From Porphyra umbilicalis (Eukaryota > Rhodophyta > Bangiophyceae > Bangiales > Bangiaceae): a stretch of 64,000 nt of DNA. Location of the stretch: assembly GCA_002049455.2 (NCBI GenBank), contig KV918899.1, positions 62,001-126,000 on the forward strand, in the 5' to 3' direction. Below are positions 1 to 11,504 of this stretch, piece after piece (the stretch's first letter is position 1; the number at the start of each line of letters is the position of its first letter). The notes beneath the pieces were generated by a model, which was not told the origin of the DNA, ran no database searches, and was given only the letters and a program-made list of their open reading frames with translations. The position numbers and the translations under genes are program-made.

Positions 1-694
1 ATGCACCGCTACCACACGTCAAGAAGAAGCTGTCGACGAGCAGCGACGCCCCGTTTCCGCCGTCCAGCACCGTCAGCCTGACAGCACCTTGACCGCGTCT
101 GTTGCACATCGGAATACACTGTCGCCTGCCGGCTGGCCTGATACCGAGCAGTACAAGTTGACCAGCGTCACTGCCCCTCTGTTGCCCGTCGCCCACCGCT
201 CGACGAGCATAGGTCATGCGTTGGGCGTGTCGCCGTGCATGTTGGACGGAAGGAAGTGCTTCACGGTCTTTTTCTGAGGAAGACGCAGCATGGCTTTTTG
301 TAAGATGGTAACGAGAGAAAGAACAGACGGTGCGCAAGTCCACACAACCGTCTCCCCATTGTGTGCAGCGCTACAGTCCCTAAAGCGCTGCACACCCAGA
401 CGACTACCTCGTCAGTCACTTAGAGGGCCTAGGAGGTGCTGCTGCCGTCCAACAGCTGTCCGACGAAAAGGGCGCGCCATTGCGCGCTGCGTTGGGTCCT
501 CCCCAAATCCCTGTTCCATTCGGTGAACGACATATTGAGGTACTTGCTCGACATGAACACGACGTCGTCGCTCGGTTTTCCGGCGTGAGCAGGTTGAGCT
601 AGGCGTCAGCGACGGACGGATGTACGGCTGACCCCAAGCACGACGGTCACAGCAGCTTCGCGCTCACGGACGTCCGTCAACATACGTGCGGCAT
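1..694. other. non-coding, nothing recognised
   Basis: No reading frame here resembles a known protein and no RNA gene or clear repeat was seen. Short open frames exist but have no coding character. Confidence 0.5.
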
Positions 695-1211
695 GCCGCA
701 CGTACTCAGCGTGCATCGTTTGCCGTTGCCGCCCAGGACCTCCGACGTCCTGCTTCACGGAAATTCGAGGATCAAAGCAAAGAGAGGAGTAGAAACCACC
801 CATCGACAGGCAAACAGGAACAGCAGCGATGCATCTATCGGGGCACAGCGGTGTCGTCAGCAACTGAATCAGGCAGATGCACGACTGCTCATGTTGCCCA
901 CTGTTCTGGCCATGGCGGCTCCAGGTCCATCGCGGAAAGGAGATCATGAATGAATTCTGCCGCAAGTACTCAGATTGCATCATCTGTCGCTGCAACCCAG
1001 GACCTCGGACGTCCTGCATCACGGAAATTCGAGTATCAAAGCAAAGAGAGGAGCAGAAGATACCCATTGACAGGCACACCGGAACAGCAGCGATGCATCC
1101 ATCGGGTCACAGCGGTGTCGTCAGCAACTGAATCAAGCAGATGCACGACTGCTCATGATGCCCACTGTTCTGGCCATGGCGGCCTCAGTTCCATGGTGGA
1201 AAGAAGATCAT
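695..1211. repeat. tandem direct repeat, 2 copies of ~253 bp
   Basis: Positions 695-947 and 959-1211 are two diverged copies at an offset of 264 bases. Shared landmarks are GACGTCCTGC, ACGGAAATTCGAG, CAAAGCAAAGAGAGGAG, GAACAGCAGCGATGCATC and CACTGTTCTGGCCATGGCGG. The copies differ by scattered substitutions with almost no indels, so this is a single, fairly old segmental duplication. Frames through it are open only in part and do not agree between copies, so it does not look coding. Confidence 0.85.
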
Positions 1212-4200
1212 CAGTGGATGCTCCAACGTACTCAAGTGAGCAACGACGGCCCGGGCGACGACAATGGGGGCGGACGGCGCGATCGAAGCAGAAGGACGTC
1301 GTCGCGGGTGGCAGTCACTCAGCAGGAAAGCAGACCAACGCGGGGGGGGCCCGACGGCTGGGGAAGGGACAACGGAGGTGGTGACGATGGTGGGGACAGC
1401 TGGGACGTTCTGCGCGGGGACGACGACGGCGGCGGTGATGGGGACGGTGACGCCGACGGTGACAGCGTCAGTCGGCCGGTCAGTAGTCGAACAATGAGGA
1501 TCTCGATATGCACCAATGCGAACCCGCGCTGGCGCCAAGGGCTGTGTGTGTGGACGTGGTCCGTCTCCGGGCGTGCCTGATTCGGTGCCGAGATCAGCGT
1601 AGCCCCCCTGCAAATTGTCCTCGTACGACCGCAGCGATGATGTGCCCGACCGAATCGATGGGAAATGCACGACGACCAGCGGTATGCCCGTGGATTCGGC
1701 GGCGTGCATTGACGAAGTCGTACCAGTCTCGAACAAGTTTGCGGCCGTCGGAATGAAGCGGAACACAAAATTAGATGATCGGGAATGATTCGACTTGGGC
1801 GTGAAATCACTGTGAACACGGTGTTCTGGGCTGCGGTTGCGCTGTTGGCGATCATTGGTGATTGAAGCCTGCACGCGTTTTGCAGCGATTACCCGCACCA
1901 CAATGAATTAAAAAGAGGACGTTACGACGACTTGAGGCATTGTTACACTTCGTTGTGTACGTGACGGCTTTGACTGTATGGCAGAGGCCATCAGACGCAT
2001 CCGTCGGTTCAGTAAAGGCAGGGATCGCCAATGGCCATGCTCGTGCGCTGCCCTCGCGGAAGACGAGGTGACCAGCGTGGTAATTGCGACGTTGTCCTTC
2101 ACGCCGTGCCATGCAGGCAGCGGTCGTCTTGCACCGATCGAATAGATGGTGGGAGACTACCCAGTGCATTCATCTGTCGATCGAGAACAATTCGAGACCA
2201 TGCGAAGAAATACATGTCTACTTCGAAAATCATTGGTAAGGACATGCATGTGTAGTTCGTTAAAGTGCTTGGACCCTCGTCTGCTTGTTGTGGGCGGCAT
2301 GCTTTCGCATCGTGTTCTGCACCTGTCACGGTGAAGGTGCATCACGGGGAACAACACAAGGGGTATGCTGCTTCGCATGTGGATAGTCTGTTCGGCCGGG
2401 AGGTTCTGGTGGTCACCATGTCGGCAGCGTCTTTAAGGTGGCAGGAAAAACGCCCGTCTTCAGTGCTGCTCTGAGGGAATGCCATCTACCGCTCCCGGAT
2501 GCAGCCGTTGCCGGCGGAGCGGAGCACAGTCCAGAGGGCTGGGCGGGCTTCCGAACAGCTGCCGAGTCGTGAATGCGTAGGGTGCGCTGATCATCTTTAG
2601 CACACAATCCATTCAGCAGTCTTCGGATGCAGAGGTGTTTTGGACACTGCGGCCTCCTGCGGCAGGTGTGAACAAGTGCCGTGCGTCTTCTTCAAAGAAA
2701 TGGAAGAATTGCAGTCCGATCCGCAGATCAGAGGCTGACATCAGCGCATCAGGATCACGTCCTCGTCTGCCGGTTGTATTGCATGACGATATTTCATGTA
2801 ATTGTACTTTTCGAGTACGAAGGTCGATCGATGCCGCCAAGACATCGTCGCGATTCCGTACCACGCTACTTGGGGACTTACCCCGGCGGTTTTCAGATTG
2901 GTGCCAGTACGTCTGAAATGGCTATACTGGGCCATATTCGACCCCGCTTTTCCTCAGTGTCTACACTATCAGTATAGATGGCATATTCGCATTTTAGAGC
3001 AACAGTACGCGGCCAGCACGGTTCTGACACTGTTCAACGACATGTCCGGGAGCCGCCCCCCCCCTCTCTCACAGCTCCAATTGGGGGCATCACCGCACCT
3101 GCTGAGACAAGTCACGTGGCCCCCCTTGGTGCCACGACTGCGAGCGTGCCTGGGCTGGATTCGTATTCAATCGGCGGTCTGATACGTGATGCCAGCTGGA
3201 GAGCTGTCGTACAGGGCCGCACCCGCTGAATACGTTGCAGAAAACAGAAGCGTCTTTTATGGTTCTGTAGCGCCCTCTGGCTGGGGGTAGTACACCCTCT
3301 CCCTACCTCCTCGCGCTCTTCCCCCGCCCCTCGCCACCCGACCCGAACCGCACCCGAAAAGCCTGAACGAAGCAAGGACAGTGAGATCAGCACATGCAGC
3401 GCCCCACCCCCTTCACCGTCCGCATCCGCGCCGTCCGCAACGACTATAGGGGTAGCAGGGGCCATAGGAGCAAATGGGACTGTAGAACATGGTACAGTTG
3501 GAGAATAATGGGCAGTAGGGATAAAAGGGGAAGTATTGGGAAAGGAGGAAGCGGAGGGAAAAGAGCAGTTGGCAGGAAACAGGCAGTAGGAGAAGAGCGG
3601 CAGTAGGGGAAAAGGTGGCAGCAAAGGCCACATGGGCAGAGAGAGAAGAAGCACATCACTGGACGGGTGCAGATTTACGGAGGGAGAACGGCGGAGCAAA
3701 CGATACGCAGTGCACACATCTTACCACTCTCCTTGTCCTACTAGTCCTCACGACACTTAACGTACTTGAGAACTAAAAATACAAGACGGGCGAGGGGGGT
3801 GTCAAAGACGCGCAGCTCGGGCGTGACGGGATCCGTACGCGGTAGAGGAAGCCCTGACGCCGGCGTGACTCCCGGCCCCTCCATGCGCGACGACGGCGGT
3901 AGCCGTCAGCGGTAGCTGTACCGCGGTCGGACGCCTTTAAGGCCCAGGGGGTGCGGGGGGGCGGGGGCTGGCGAGGGCTACCGGAGGATGGGGGACACGG
4001 CCAGGTCGTACCATTGAGGGCCAATGGCCCACTGGACGACGTTCCCCGGGGAGCTTCCACGTCGGCTGACCCTCCGAAGAGCGACATACGCTGCACCAAT
4101 CGATGATCGCCCGAAGCAACGCGGTGGTCAGAACGCGGCCACTGAGGATCCGATCCCAGCCTATGTCTGTCAGAACAGATGACCATTGACCGCCCAGTAA

Positions 4201-5146
4201 GGCTCACAGTGTCAACAAATGAGGGTCGAGATCCCCGCATAAGGCGTGCCGCCCACCACACAACTGATGGTGAGGAGTGCTGGGTCCACACACGAGGCTT
4301 GCAGCTCTCCACATGGCGGATGGTTGACAGAACACCACACTGAAGTATGACACCTCGGCTGACAAGTAACTTCTACACCCGATTTAGGGGCGTTCTTGAG
4401 AGGGTTACTTTACTGTCAACTAGTTGGATGGGTGGCCGTGGGCGCAGTCTGCAAGCCGGTGACGTCAGTTACTACGAGATGTGACCGGCCGAATGATTGC
4501 TGGCGAGTGGGGGCATGGGCGCCCGTGAGCAACTGCGGCGGGTGTGGGGGGGGGGGTGCGTATCAGGCGTCGATGGAGAGTCCGTCGAAGTTGGCATCGA
4601 CGAAGCAGAGGCGTTGGCGTGGCCGCTGCCTTGTAAGCAGATGCAGTCGTTACGGTGAGATCTGACCTGGGGTATCACTGGGGGTTCAGTGAGGGCCACG
4701 TAGAGCGCAGCGCAGCGTTCCAGAAATCCAGCGATGAACCGCCGGAGTTGATCCGTGACCACTCTCGTCCAGGCCTTGCATCGAGGCATTGAATCGTCTC
4801 ACGCACGAAAGTTCCCTCTCGACCCGGTGAGGCTACATTAGCGATCCGGCGAGGCTACAGGATGAGGAATCCCGCCGAATCCCACCGCCGTCGGCGGGGA
4901 CAACACCAGGACTGAGGGCGCCACTTGTAGCCTGCGTTTCCACGGGCTGGTGAGAGGCCAGTGGAGCCCGCGCCACCCCAGCATTGATTTCACTTTCTGG
5001 GTACAAATTCTTGGCCGCAGTACGCCCCAGTACATCCTTTGCGCACCCCAGTAGTGTGGTACGTAAGAGCAAACCCTGCAACGTCGGCCCCAAGTCATAT
5101 TTGCGAAACGTGGCGCAACGTGGCGCAAACGTGTCTCATTATTAAG
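1212..5146. other. non-coding stretch without recognisable gene
   Basis: Mixed-composition DNA, less GC-rich than the rest of the window. The largest minus-strand frame (1185-1901) shows no domain. Apart from a purine-rich tract near 3.5 kb and a short AACGTGGCGC duplication near 5110 I see no structure. Confidence 0.45.
3466..3660 (+). repeat. purine-rich low-complexity tract
   Basis: Almost pure A/G on the plus strand, with irregular returns of GCAGTAGG and GGGAAA words. It behaves like a degenerate polypurine minisatellite. The open frame on the other strand (3112-3717) is a consequence of this composition. Confidence 0.6.
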
Positions 5147-5320
5147 GAAATGGGGCCGGAACGCTCCCGCATCAACGTCTCCGACCCCATTTAGGCATCA
5201 TTTCGCCCAAAGCAAATGACGTAAGTACAACGCATATGTTGCTTTCAGAAATGGGGCCCGTGCCGGACCGACCCCATTCCCGACCGGAAATGGGGTCGGA
5301 CCGAAGCCGACCCCATTCTT
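5147..5320. repeat. cluster of inverted word GAAATGGGGYCGG
   Basis: Six copies of one word occur within 175 bases: plus orientation at about 5147, 5248 and 5287, minus orientation (CCGACCCCATT) at about 5180, 5267 and 5307. Adjacent plus/minus pairs can fold into hairpins; arms 5147-5160 and 5180-5192 form the clearest. The same architecture with other words is seen near 19.0, 49.5, 50.4, 55.9 and 58.8 kb. Confidence 0.7.
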
Positions 5321-6297
5321 CTATGCTCTCTCAATGGTCGAACGATTCGAAATAGTATAGAAGATAGCACGCTCAAGCGAGCAACGTGTGGGTCCACGAT
5401 CAGCCCCGTTTTTTCACAGTCATTCAGAAACTAGAAATTGTCGATCTGGACCACTCCTCTCGAAAGCGGGTTCACGGCTCTCGCCAGATATTTTGTCACG
5501 GCATGCACAGAGGGAAGCGCGTTGGATCTTTTTGCGCCTGCGTGGCTCCCACGCATCGCTCACAGAGCAATCTGAGAGGGGAGGGGCTGTCAACCCAGGT
5601 GAGCTGCGCCTGCGGAGGGCCTCTCTGGGAGCCCTCGTGGAGGGTGGTCGTTTCACGAGGGCGGCGCAGGCCATCGACAGCGCCGCGTGGAGGGGCGAGA
5701 TTGGGCCGGTCGCTGTCCTACAGCTATTGGGGCGCCCTGACAGGAGCCTGAGGGGGTCCTGCAGCCTGAACGGTCGCGCCTGGATGGCGGGGGCCGCGAT
5801 CGGCACCGTTTGAAGGGGGGTGGCCGCCCAGCCACCGTGCATCAGTGGCCGGGGGCGCCCGCACGAGCGCTGCCTGGGGGGGGTGGTGGCGGGGCATCTC
5901 GGCGTGCATCTGCAGTGGGGGGGTGGGCTGGGGTGGCTGTCCGCAGTGGTCGGCCGGGCACGCCATTCAGAGGACGGCACGGGCCGCCCGCTGCTTGCCA
6001 CCGTCGTCGTCACCCCCATCCCGCCGCCGCCGATTTTCGTCCACCCACCACACCCGTGAGCACGGCCGACGCGGCCCCTCCCCCATCGCGCCGGCCACGC
6101 GCTCTGCTCTCACGGCTGGGCTCCATCCCACTCCCCCCCCCTCCTCGATCTCGCTGGGCACGCGCGCTGCTCGCACCGCTCGTCCCCCCTCCTCCCCCCC
6201 TCCTCCATTTCCACGTCGCACCAGGCGCCCCTGCTGTTCTTCCCCATTCCCACCCCGCCCCCCACGGGGTCCGGTGGTGTGCGTCCCTGCTTTCCGT
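5321..6297. other. upstream region of Harbinger transposase
   Basis: GC-rich, C-rich leader before the transposase. An in-frame extension of 151 codons runs back to 5845, but it is Arg/Pro/Ser low-complexity sequence without resemblance to transposases, so I treat it as untranslated. I searched here and downstream of the gene for terminal inverted repeats and found no convincing pair. Confidence 0.4.
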
Positions 6298-7884
6298 ATG
6301 GACGTCCAGGAGGAGGAGGTCTCGGCCACCGCCGCCCTGCTGGCCGAGGACGACGGCGCGGACGTTGCTGCTGTGGTGCAGGCGCACGTCAATGTACTCA
6401 TGGCGGTGCGCCGACGCGCGCGCGCCAAGCGCATCGCGCGACGGTGGCTTTATCGTGGCTCCACCGCGGGGCGCCGTGGCAACAAGCGCCGCGACTTTGC
6501 GGCCGGTGTGCACGCCATTTTGCGAGACTACTTCGGTGTTGGCGGTGTGCTCCCTATCTACGATGACCGGGACTTTGAGACGCGGTTCCGTGTCCCCCGC
6601 GCCGTCTTTCGGCGTATCTATTTGGCTGTTAAGGACGAGCCTTTCTTCCAACAACGCATTAATGCGACGGGCAAGCTGCAAGCGCATCCTCTGCAGAAGG
6701 TAGTGGCTGCCTTTCGAGTGATCGCCTACGGCGAGGCGGCCGACCGAGCGGACGAGTACGTGCGCCTGTCCCGGACGGTGATCGCCGAGTCGACCAAGTT
6801 GCTGATGGAGTTTATTGTCAAACGATGGGGACCTACCTACCTGCGACGACCGAACCAAGACGAGCTCAACACCATTATGGAGCGCAACAAGGAACGCGGG
6901 ATGCCGGGGTGCATGGGCTCCCTCGACTGTTGCCACTGGGAGTGGCACCAGTGCCCGACGGGGATGGCGGGGGCGTACCAGAGTCGCAAGGGCAAGCGGG
7001 GCATCGTCGTAGAAGCTGTGTGTGACGAGGACCTGTGGGTGTGGCACATGTTTGTTGGGGCCCCCGGCAGTCTGAACGACATCAACGTCATGCAGCAGTC
7101 GCCGCTGTACCTGGACGTCACTGGCGGCAGGTGGCCGCCTCGCGGCACGCCCTTTACTATCAATGGCCGCACCCGCACGCTACCCTACTACCTTGTCGAC
7201 GGGATTTACCCGCGCTACGCTTTTCTGATGTCGCCACACCCCAAGCCGTCCACAGAGGAGCAGACGACGTTCAACCGCCTCCAAGAGGCCATCCGAAAGG
7301 ACGTGGAGCGGCTGTTTGGCGTATTGATGAAGCGCTTTAACGTTGCGCTCCACCCTGGGCGCTACCGCTCTGTGTCGCAGCTAGTGACGACCTACAAGGC
7401 CATTTGCATTCTGCATAACATGTGTGTGGAGAGTCGACGTAGCAACTTTTTGAGTCGCCGTCGACGTGCGGTGGGGGGTGATGGTGGGACTAACTGTGGC
7501 GTAGGTGGCGATGCTGGCGGCGGGTCAGATGGGGGGGAAGGACAGAGCGGTGGGACACCAGCTGGCGGCATTGCTGCCGCCGGGGCAGTTGCACCTGGCG
7601 GCGGCAGTCCCGGTGGCGTCGGCGGTGTTATTGCTGCCGCCGGGGCTCCCGCACCTGGCGGTGGCGTCAGCGGCGTCGCTGCGGCAATGGATAACATTGA
7701 CGCCGTCGGCAACGCGCCCCCTGCTCTTAATCCCGTCGCCCACCCGCCTGCCGCTGGCATGGCTGCCATTTTTTATGCTTGGGCTGAGACGCAGAATGTG
7801 CAGGAGAACGAGCGCCTGCGAGCTGACCTGACCGCGGACATTTATCGCGACCGAGGCGAACTGCTTGCCCCGTACATTGGGTGA
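6298..7884 (+). CDS. PIF/Harbinger-type transposase (DDE_Tnp_4 / plant transposon protein)
   Basis: A predicted 528-residue DDE endonuclease that would cut and paste a Harbinger-class DNA transposon. The start is set at the ATG at 6298 because the frame upstream of it is low complexity. Residues 60-190 carry the N-terminal region typical of plant Harbinger proteins. The catalytic core follows: D210 in MGSLDCCHWEW, the conserved PGSLNDINVM block near 256-265, D301 in LVDGIYPRY and E337 in DVERLFGVL, so the DDE triad is complete. The tail (about 390-480) is Gly/Ala/Pro-rich and ends in a charged helix. The gene is intronless, and the intact triad suggests recent activity. A Myb-like protein of the kind Harbinger elements encode as their second product lies at 15.1-16.7 kb on the other strand; whether the two belong to one element is open. 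Confidence 0.9.
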   Translation: MDVQEEEVSATAALLAEDDGADVAAVVQAHVNVLMAVRRRARAKRIARRWLYRGSTAGRRGNKRRDFAAGVHAILRDYFGVGGVLPIYDDRDFETRFRVPRAVFRRIYLAVKDEPFFQQRINATGKLQAHPLQKVVAAFRVIAYGEAADRADEYVRLSRTVIAESTKLLMEFIVKRWGPTYLRRPNQDELNTIMERNKERGMPGCMGSLDCCHWEWHQCPTGMAGAYQSRKGKRGIVVEAVCDEDLWVWHMFVGAPGSLNDINVMQQSPLYLDVTGGRWPPRGTPFTINGRTRTLPYYLVDGIYPRYAFLMSPHPKPSTEEQTTFNRLQEAIRKDVERLFGVLMKRFNVALHPGRYRSVSQLVTTYKAICILHNMCVESRRSNFLSRRRRAVGGDGGTNCGVGGDAGGGSDGGEGQSGGTPAGGIAAAGAVAPGGGSPGGVGGVIAAAGAPAPGGGVSGVAAAMDNIDAVGNAPPALNPVAHPPAAGMAAIFYAWAETQNVQENERLRADLTADIYRDRGELLAPYIG

Positions 7885-8189
7885 CGCGATGTAGGGCGTA
7901 GTAGAGTAGACACAAAGGTTTTTTTTTCCCGCTGGGCAGGGTTTTTTTTCCTTCACACCTTTGCTACGATCGTTCGAATGGCGGGAGGCCCCCAGCGCCG
8001 CTAACCCGGAGTGACTAGCCGACGGGTCCGGCGGGGGATCCCCCGGGCTGCCTCGGCCGCGGTCGTCGCCGTCGTGAGGGCCGCCCGCGCCGGCCCGCCG
8101 CGGCCTCCACACGGTGGCAACCCGTGGTCATGCTGGCGCTCGCGGCTCCCGCGCCGGTGGCCGCGCAGCGCCCGACGGCGGGTCGCCGC
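7885..8189. other. 3' flank of transposase
   Basis: Contains two T-rich runs (7919-7927 and 7942-7949) bracketed by CACAAAGG and CACCTTTG, a weak hairpin that could mark the transposase 3' end. Otherwise GC-rich and unremarkable. Confidence 0.35.
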
Positions 8190-8219
8190 CGCCGCCGCCG
8201 CCACCGCCGCCACCGCCAA

Positions 8220-8250
<31 letters not shown>

Positions 8251-8832
8251 CCCGCCGCCGCCCCCGTCCCCGCCGCCGCCCCCGCCGCCGCCCCCACCTT
8301 CGCCGCCGCCCCCATCGCCGCCGCCCCCGCCGCCGCCCGCACCGCCACCGCCGCCCCCGCCGCCGTCGCCGCTGCCGCCTTCGCAGCCGCCGGTGCAGCC
8401 GCCACCACAGCTGCTTCCTCCGCCGCCGTTGACCGCCCCCGACGCCGCCCACTGCGCTTGGGCGGCGTCGAGGCTGTCGGCGAGTGCAGGTGCGGCGGCG
8501 GGAGGCCAGGCGACGGCTGCACAGCGGCAGCCACCGAGGGGGTCGGCACGGAGGTGGCACGCAGCGGCAGCGGGCCGCCGCTGTCGTCGCCGCCGCCGCC
8601 GCCGCCGCCGCTGCCCCCGCCGCCACCGCCGCCGCCGCCGCCGCCGCTGCCCCCGCCGCTGCCCCCGCCGCCACCGCTGCCACCACCGCCACGGCCAACG
8701 CCGCCCCCGCCGCCACCGCCGCCGCCGCCGCCGCCGCCGGTGCCCCCGCCGCCGCCGCCGTCGCCCCCGCTGCCCCCGCCGCTGCCCCCGCCGCCACCGC
8801 TGCCACCACCGCCACGGCCAACGCCGCCCCTG

Positions 8833-8863
<31 letters not shown>

Positions 8864-8925
8864 TGCCCCCGCCGCTGCCCCCGCCGCCACCGCTGCCACC
8901 ACCGCCACGGCCAACGCCGCCCCTG

Positions 8926-8956
<31 letters not shown>

Positions 8957-9141
8957 TGCCCCCGCCGCTGCCCCCGCCGCCACCGCTGCCACCACCGCCA
9001 TGGCCAACGCCGCCCCCGCCGCCACCGCCGCCGCCGCCGCCGCCGCCGGTGCCCCCGCCGCCGCCGCCGTCGCCCCCGCTGCCCCCGCCGCTGCCCCCGC
9101 CGCCACCGCTGCCACCACCGCCACGGCCAACGCCGCCCCTG

Positions 9142-9172
<31 letters not shown>

Positions 9173-9234
9173 TGCCCCCGACGCTGCCCCCGCCGCCACC
9201 GCTGCCACCACCGACACGGCCAACGCCGCCCCCG

Positions 9235-9265
<31 letters not shown>

Positions 9266-9357
9266 TGCCCCCGCCGCCGCCGCCGTCGCCGCCGTTGCCC
9301 CCGCCGCTGCCCCCGCCGCCACCGCTGCCACCACCGCCACGGCCAACGCCGCCCCTG

Positions 9358-9388
<31 letters not shown>

Positions 9389-9573
9389 TGCCCCCGCCGC
9401 TGCCCCCGCCGCCACCGCTGCCACCACCGCCACGGCCAACGCCGCCCCCGCCGCCACCGCCGCCGCCGCCGCCGCCGCCGGTGCCCCCGCCGCCGCCGCC
9501 GTCGCCCCCGCTGCCCCCGCCGCTGCCCCCGCCGCCACCGCTGCCACCACCGCCACGGCCAACGCCGCCCCTG

Positions 9574-9604
<31 letters not shown>

Positions 9605-9671
9605 TGACCCCGCCGCTGCCCCCGCCGCCACCGCTGCCCCCAACGCCATGGCCAACGCCGCCCCCGCCGCC

Positions 9672-9703
<32 letters not shown>

Positions 9704-9711
9704 TGCCCCCG

Positions 9712-9742
<31 letters not shown>

Positions 9743-9913
9743 TGCCCCCGCCGCCACCGCCGCCACCACTGCCATGGCCGCCGGCGCCGCCGCCGCCGCC
9801 CCCGCCACCGCCGACGCCGCCGCCGCCGCCCCCGCCACCGCTGACGCCGCCGCCGCCGCCGCCGCCGCCCCCGCCACCGCCGACGCCGCCGCCGCCGCCC
9901 CCGCCACCGCTGA

Positions 9914-9947
<34 letters not shown>

Positions 9948-10050
9948 CCCGCCGCCCCCGCCGCCGCGGCCGCCGCCGCCGCCGCCTTTGCCGCCGTCAC
10001 TGCTGCCGCCGTCACAGCCGCCGCCGCAGCTGCTGCCGTCGCCTTCGCCG
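8190..10050. repeat. CCG-rich satellite with 31/41-codon higher-order units
   Basis: About 1.85 kb of CCG, CTG and CCA triplets. The landmark GGCCAACGCCGCCC returns at about 8694, 8818, 8911, 9003, 9127, 9220, 9344, 9436 and 9560, so units of about 93 and 123 bases are interleaved. From about 9780 a second arrangement of CCGACGCC/CTGACGCC triplets takes over. Since all triplets avoid stops on both strands, several frames are open: poly-Pro (8011-10437) and poly-Ala (8484-10304) on plus, poly-Gly (8001-10055) on minus. No frame can be preferred, so no protein is called. Short related segments with CACTGCGCTTG at 8450 and TACTGCGCTTG at 10083 flank the array. Confidence 0.85.
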
Positions 10051-10437
10051 CACATGGCGCACTTGGCCGTCAGCGACGCCGCCTACTGCGCTTGCGGAGT
10101 CCAGCTGGCGGCGAGCGCACGTGCGGCGGCGCGAGGGTACGCAGCGCCCGCGCCGCGGCGGCGGAGCGGCTCCAGGCGACCAGGCTTCAGGGATTGCTGG
10201 CGGTGGCGGCTCGGGAGCGCGGGCGGGGCAGGATTGCGGGTAGCAGCAGCGTGGGCAGGGCGGCCTGCGGTGGGGAGGCTTTCGTGCGAAGAGCCGCAAG
10301 ATGATTGCGCGTGCGAGCTTCGCAAGATCTTGTGGCTCGACACGCTGCCCATAGACCGCATTAATAAACTTGCTTCTGCCGTTATCGCTCGTCACAAAAA
10401 TCCCGCACAAACAATTCATTGCCACATAAGGTGCTGA

Positions 10438-11340
10438 CGATGACACAGTCCAATGACATGGCGTCACTCAAAGAAGATACGCCAGTCACGAACGTGTGGA
10501 TGGTCATGCGATCCCTCACATGACGACAACGACCAATCAAAACACCTGTATCTATTATCGATGCAAGGCTTTCAACCACGTGTTTGATGAATAACAACTG
10601 TCAGTAACCCCATTGGTTATCGTGGCTCTCGAAAGTTCTTGTCCGACAGTTGACGGTCGCCAGCAGCTCACGTGACTACTTACACAACTTCAAGAACCAA
10701 CCACACCACTGGTATGTACCATACATAGCAAGACTTGGCCCCCCGTCAATTTCAATGAACATGTCTAAGCCGTTCCATTGGTTGTCGCGGCGCTGTTTCA
10801 ATGCCCACAGAGGGCGAACGACAGAAAATCACGCGGTCCCCGACGTACAATTATGAAGAACCAACAAGAACACGTGCATACATCTGACACTGCACAGCTC
10901 TGAACCGTGTGGTTGTTTAACAGCAATTCTGCACACCCCATTGGTTGCTATCGCGCAGTTTGTATGACGCCGTCGAGTGGATGGCTGCGAATGAGACCTA
11001 CGGCGGCGACAGCGGGACCCTCACAGAGCGGGGGGGAGGCGGTTTGTCATCCGAAGATCGCTCCCTGGGGGGGCGATCAGATGGGGCGATCTGTGGTGAA
11101 CGATCCCGCATTGAGTAGGGCGTCAGCGTACGGGTGGCGCGGTTCTTCGGACAAGCATTCCTTTCTCTTGCAATACATTCCGCACTTTATTGAACACGAA
11201 CTCACGAAGATGAGAAGAAGTGTACATGTCCACGCTTGAAACCAGTCATAGAGACGGCGGATTCGGGTGACTCTGCGAGCCCAATACAAAGGCGATGGAA
11301 TGTCCCCACTGATGCATCCAACCTGAGTCGCGGAGGGCTT
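10438..11340. other. degenerate ~165-bp tandem region with phased inverted CCAAT boxes
   Basis: No gene. The words ATTGG(TT) at 10612, 10777 and 10940 are spaced 165 and 163 bases, each preceded by CC. CACGTG occurs at about 10578, 10672 and 10871, and AAGAACCAAC is repeated. This is either a degenerate tandem repeat or an upstream control region for the histone gene about 0.8 kb downstream. Confidence 0.5.
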
Positions 11341-11419
11341 TCTGGTGCTGCCCAGGTGGTCTCTGCCGGGCAGTGGCCGTGACCGTCACCCACGGCACCC
11401 CAGGCAGACCCACTCCAGG

Positions 11420-11427
11420 TATATAGA
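11420..11427 (+). promoter_or_regulatory. possible TATA box of the H3-like gene
   Basis: TATATAGA in an otherwise GC-rich context, 338 bases before the ATG. If used, it implies a 5' leader of about 310 bases. Confidence 0.35.
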
Positions 11428-11504
11428 GGAGCCCATCCCAGCCATCTCCTCTCGGCGTCATCCGGCAGCATCGTCCCTTCTGCCCATCCCCTTCCCCATC
11501 CCCG

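Noticed and set aside
1185-1901. 238-codon minus-strand ORF
   Set aside because: No domain; overlaps the tandem repeat and shifts composition halfway.
5147-7990. Terminal inverted repeats of the Harbinger element around the transposase
   Set aside because: Only a 9-bp match (TCGAACGAT) was found between the flanks, which is compatible with chance.
8001-10437. ORFs of 600-800 codons on both strands
   Set aside because: They arise from stop-free CCG/CGG triplet repeats in several frames at once; no frame has independent support.
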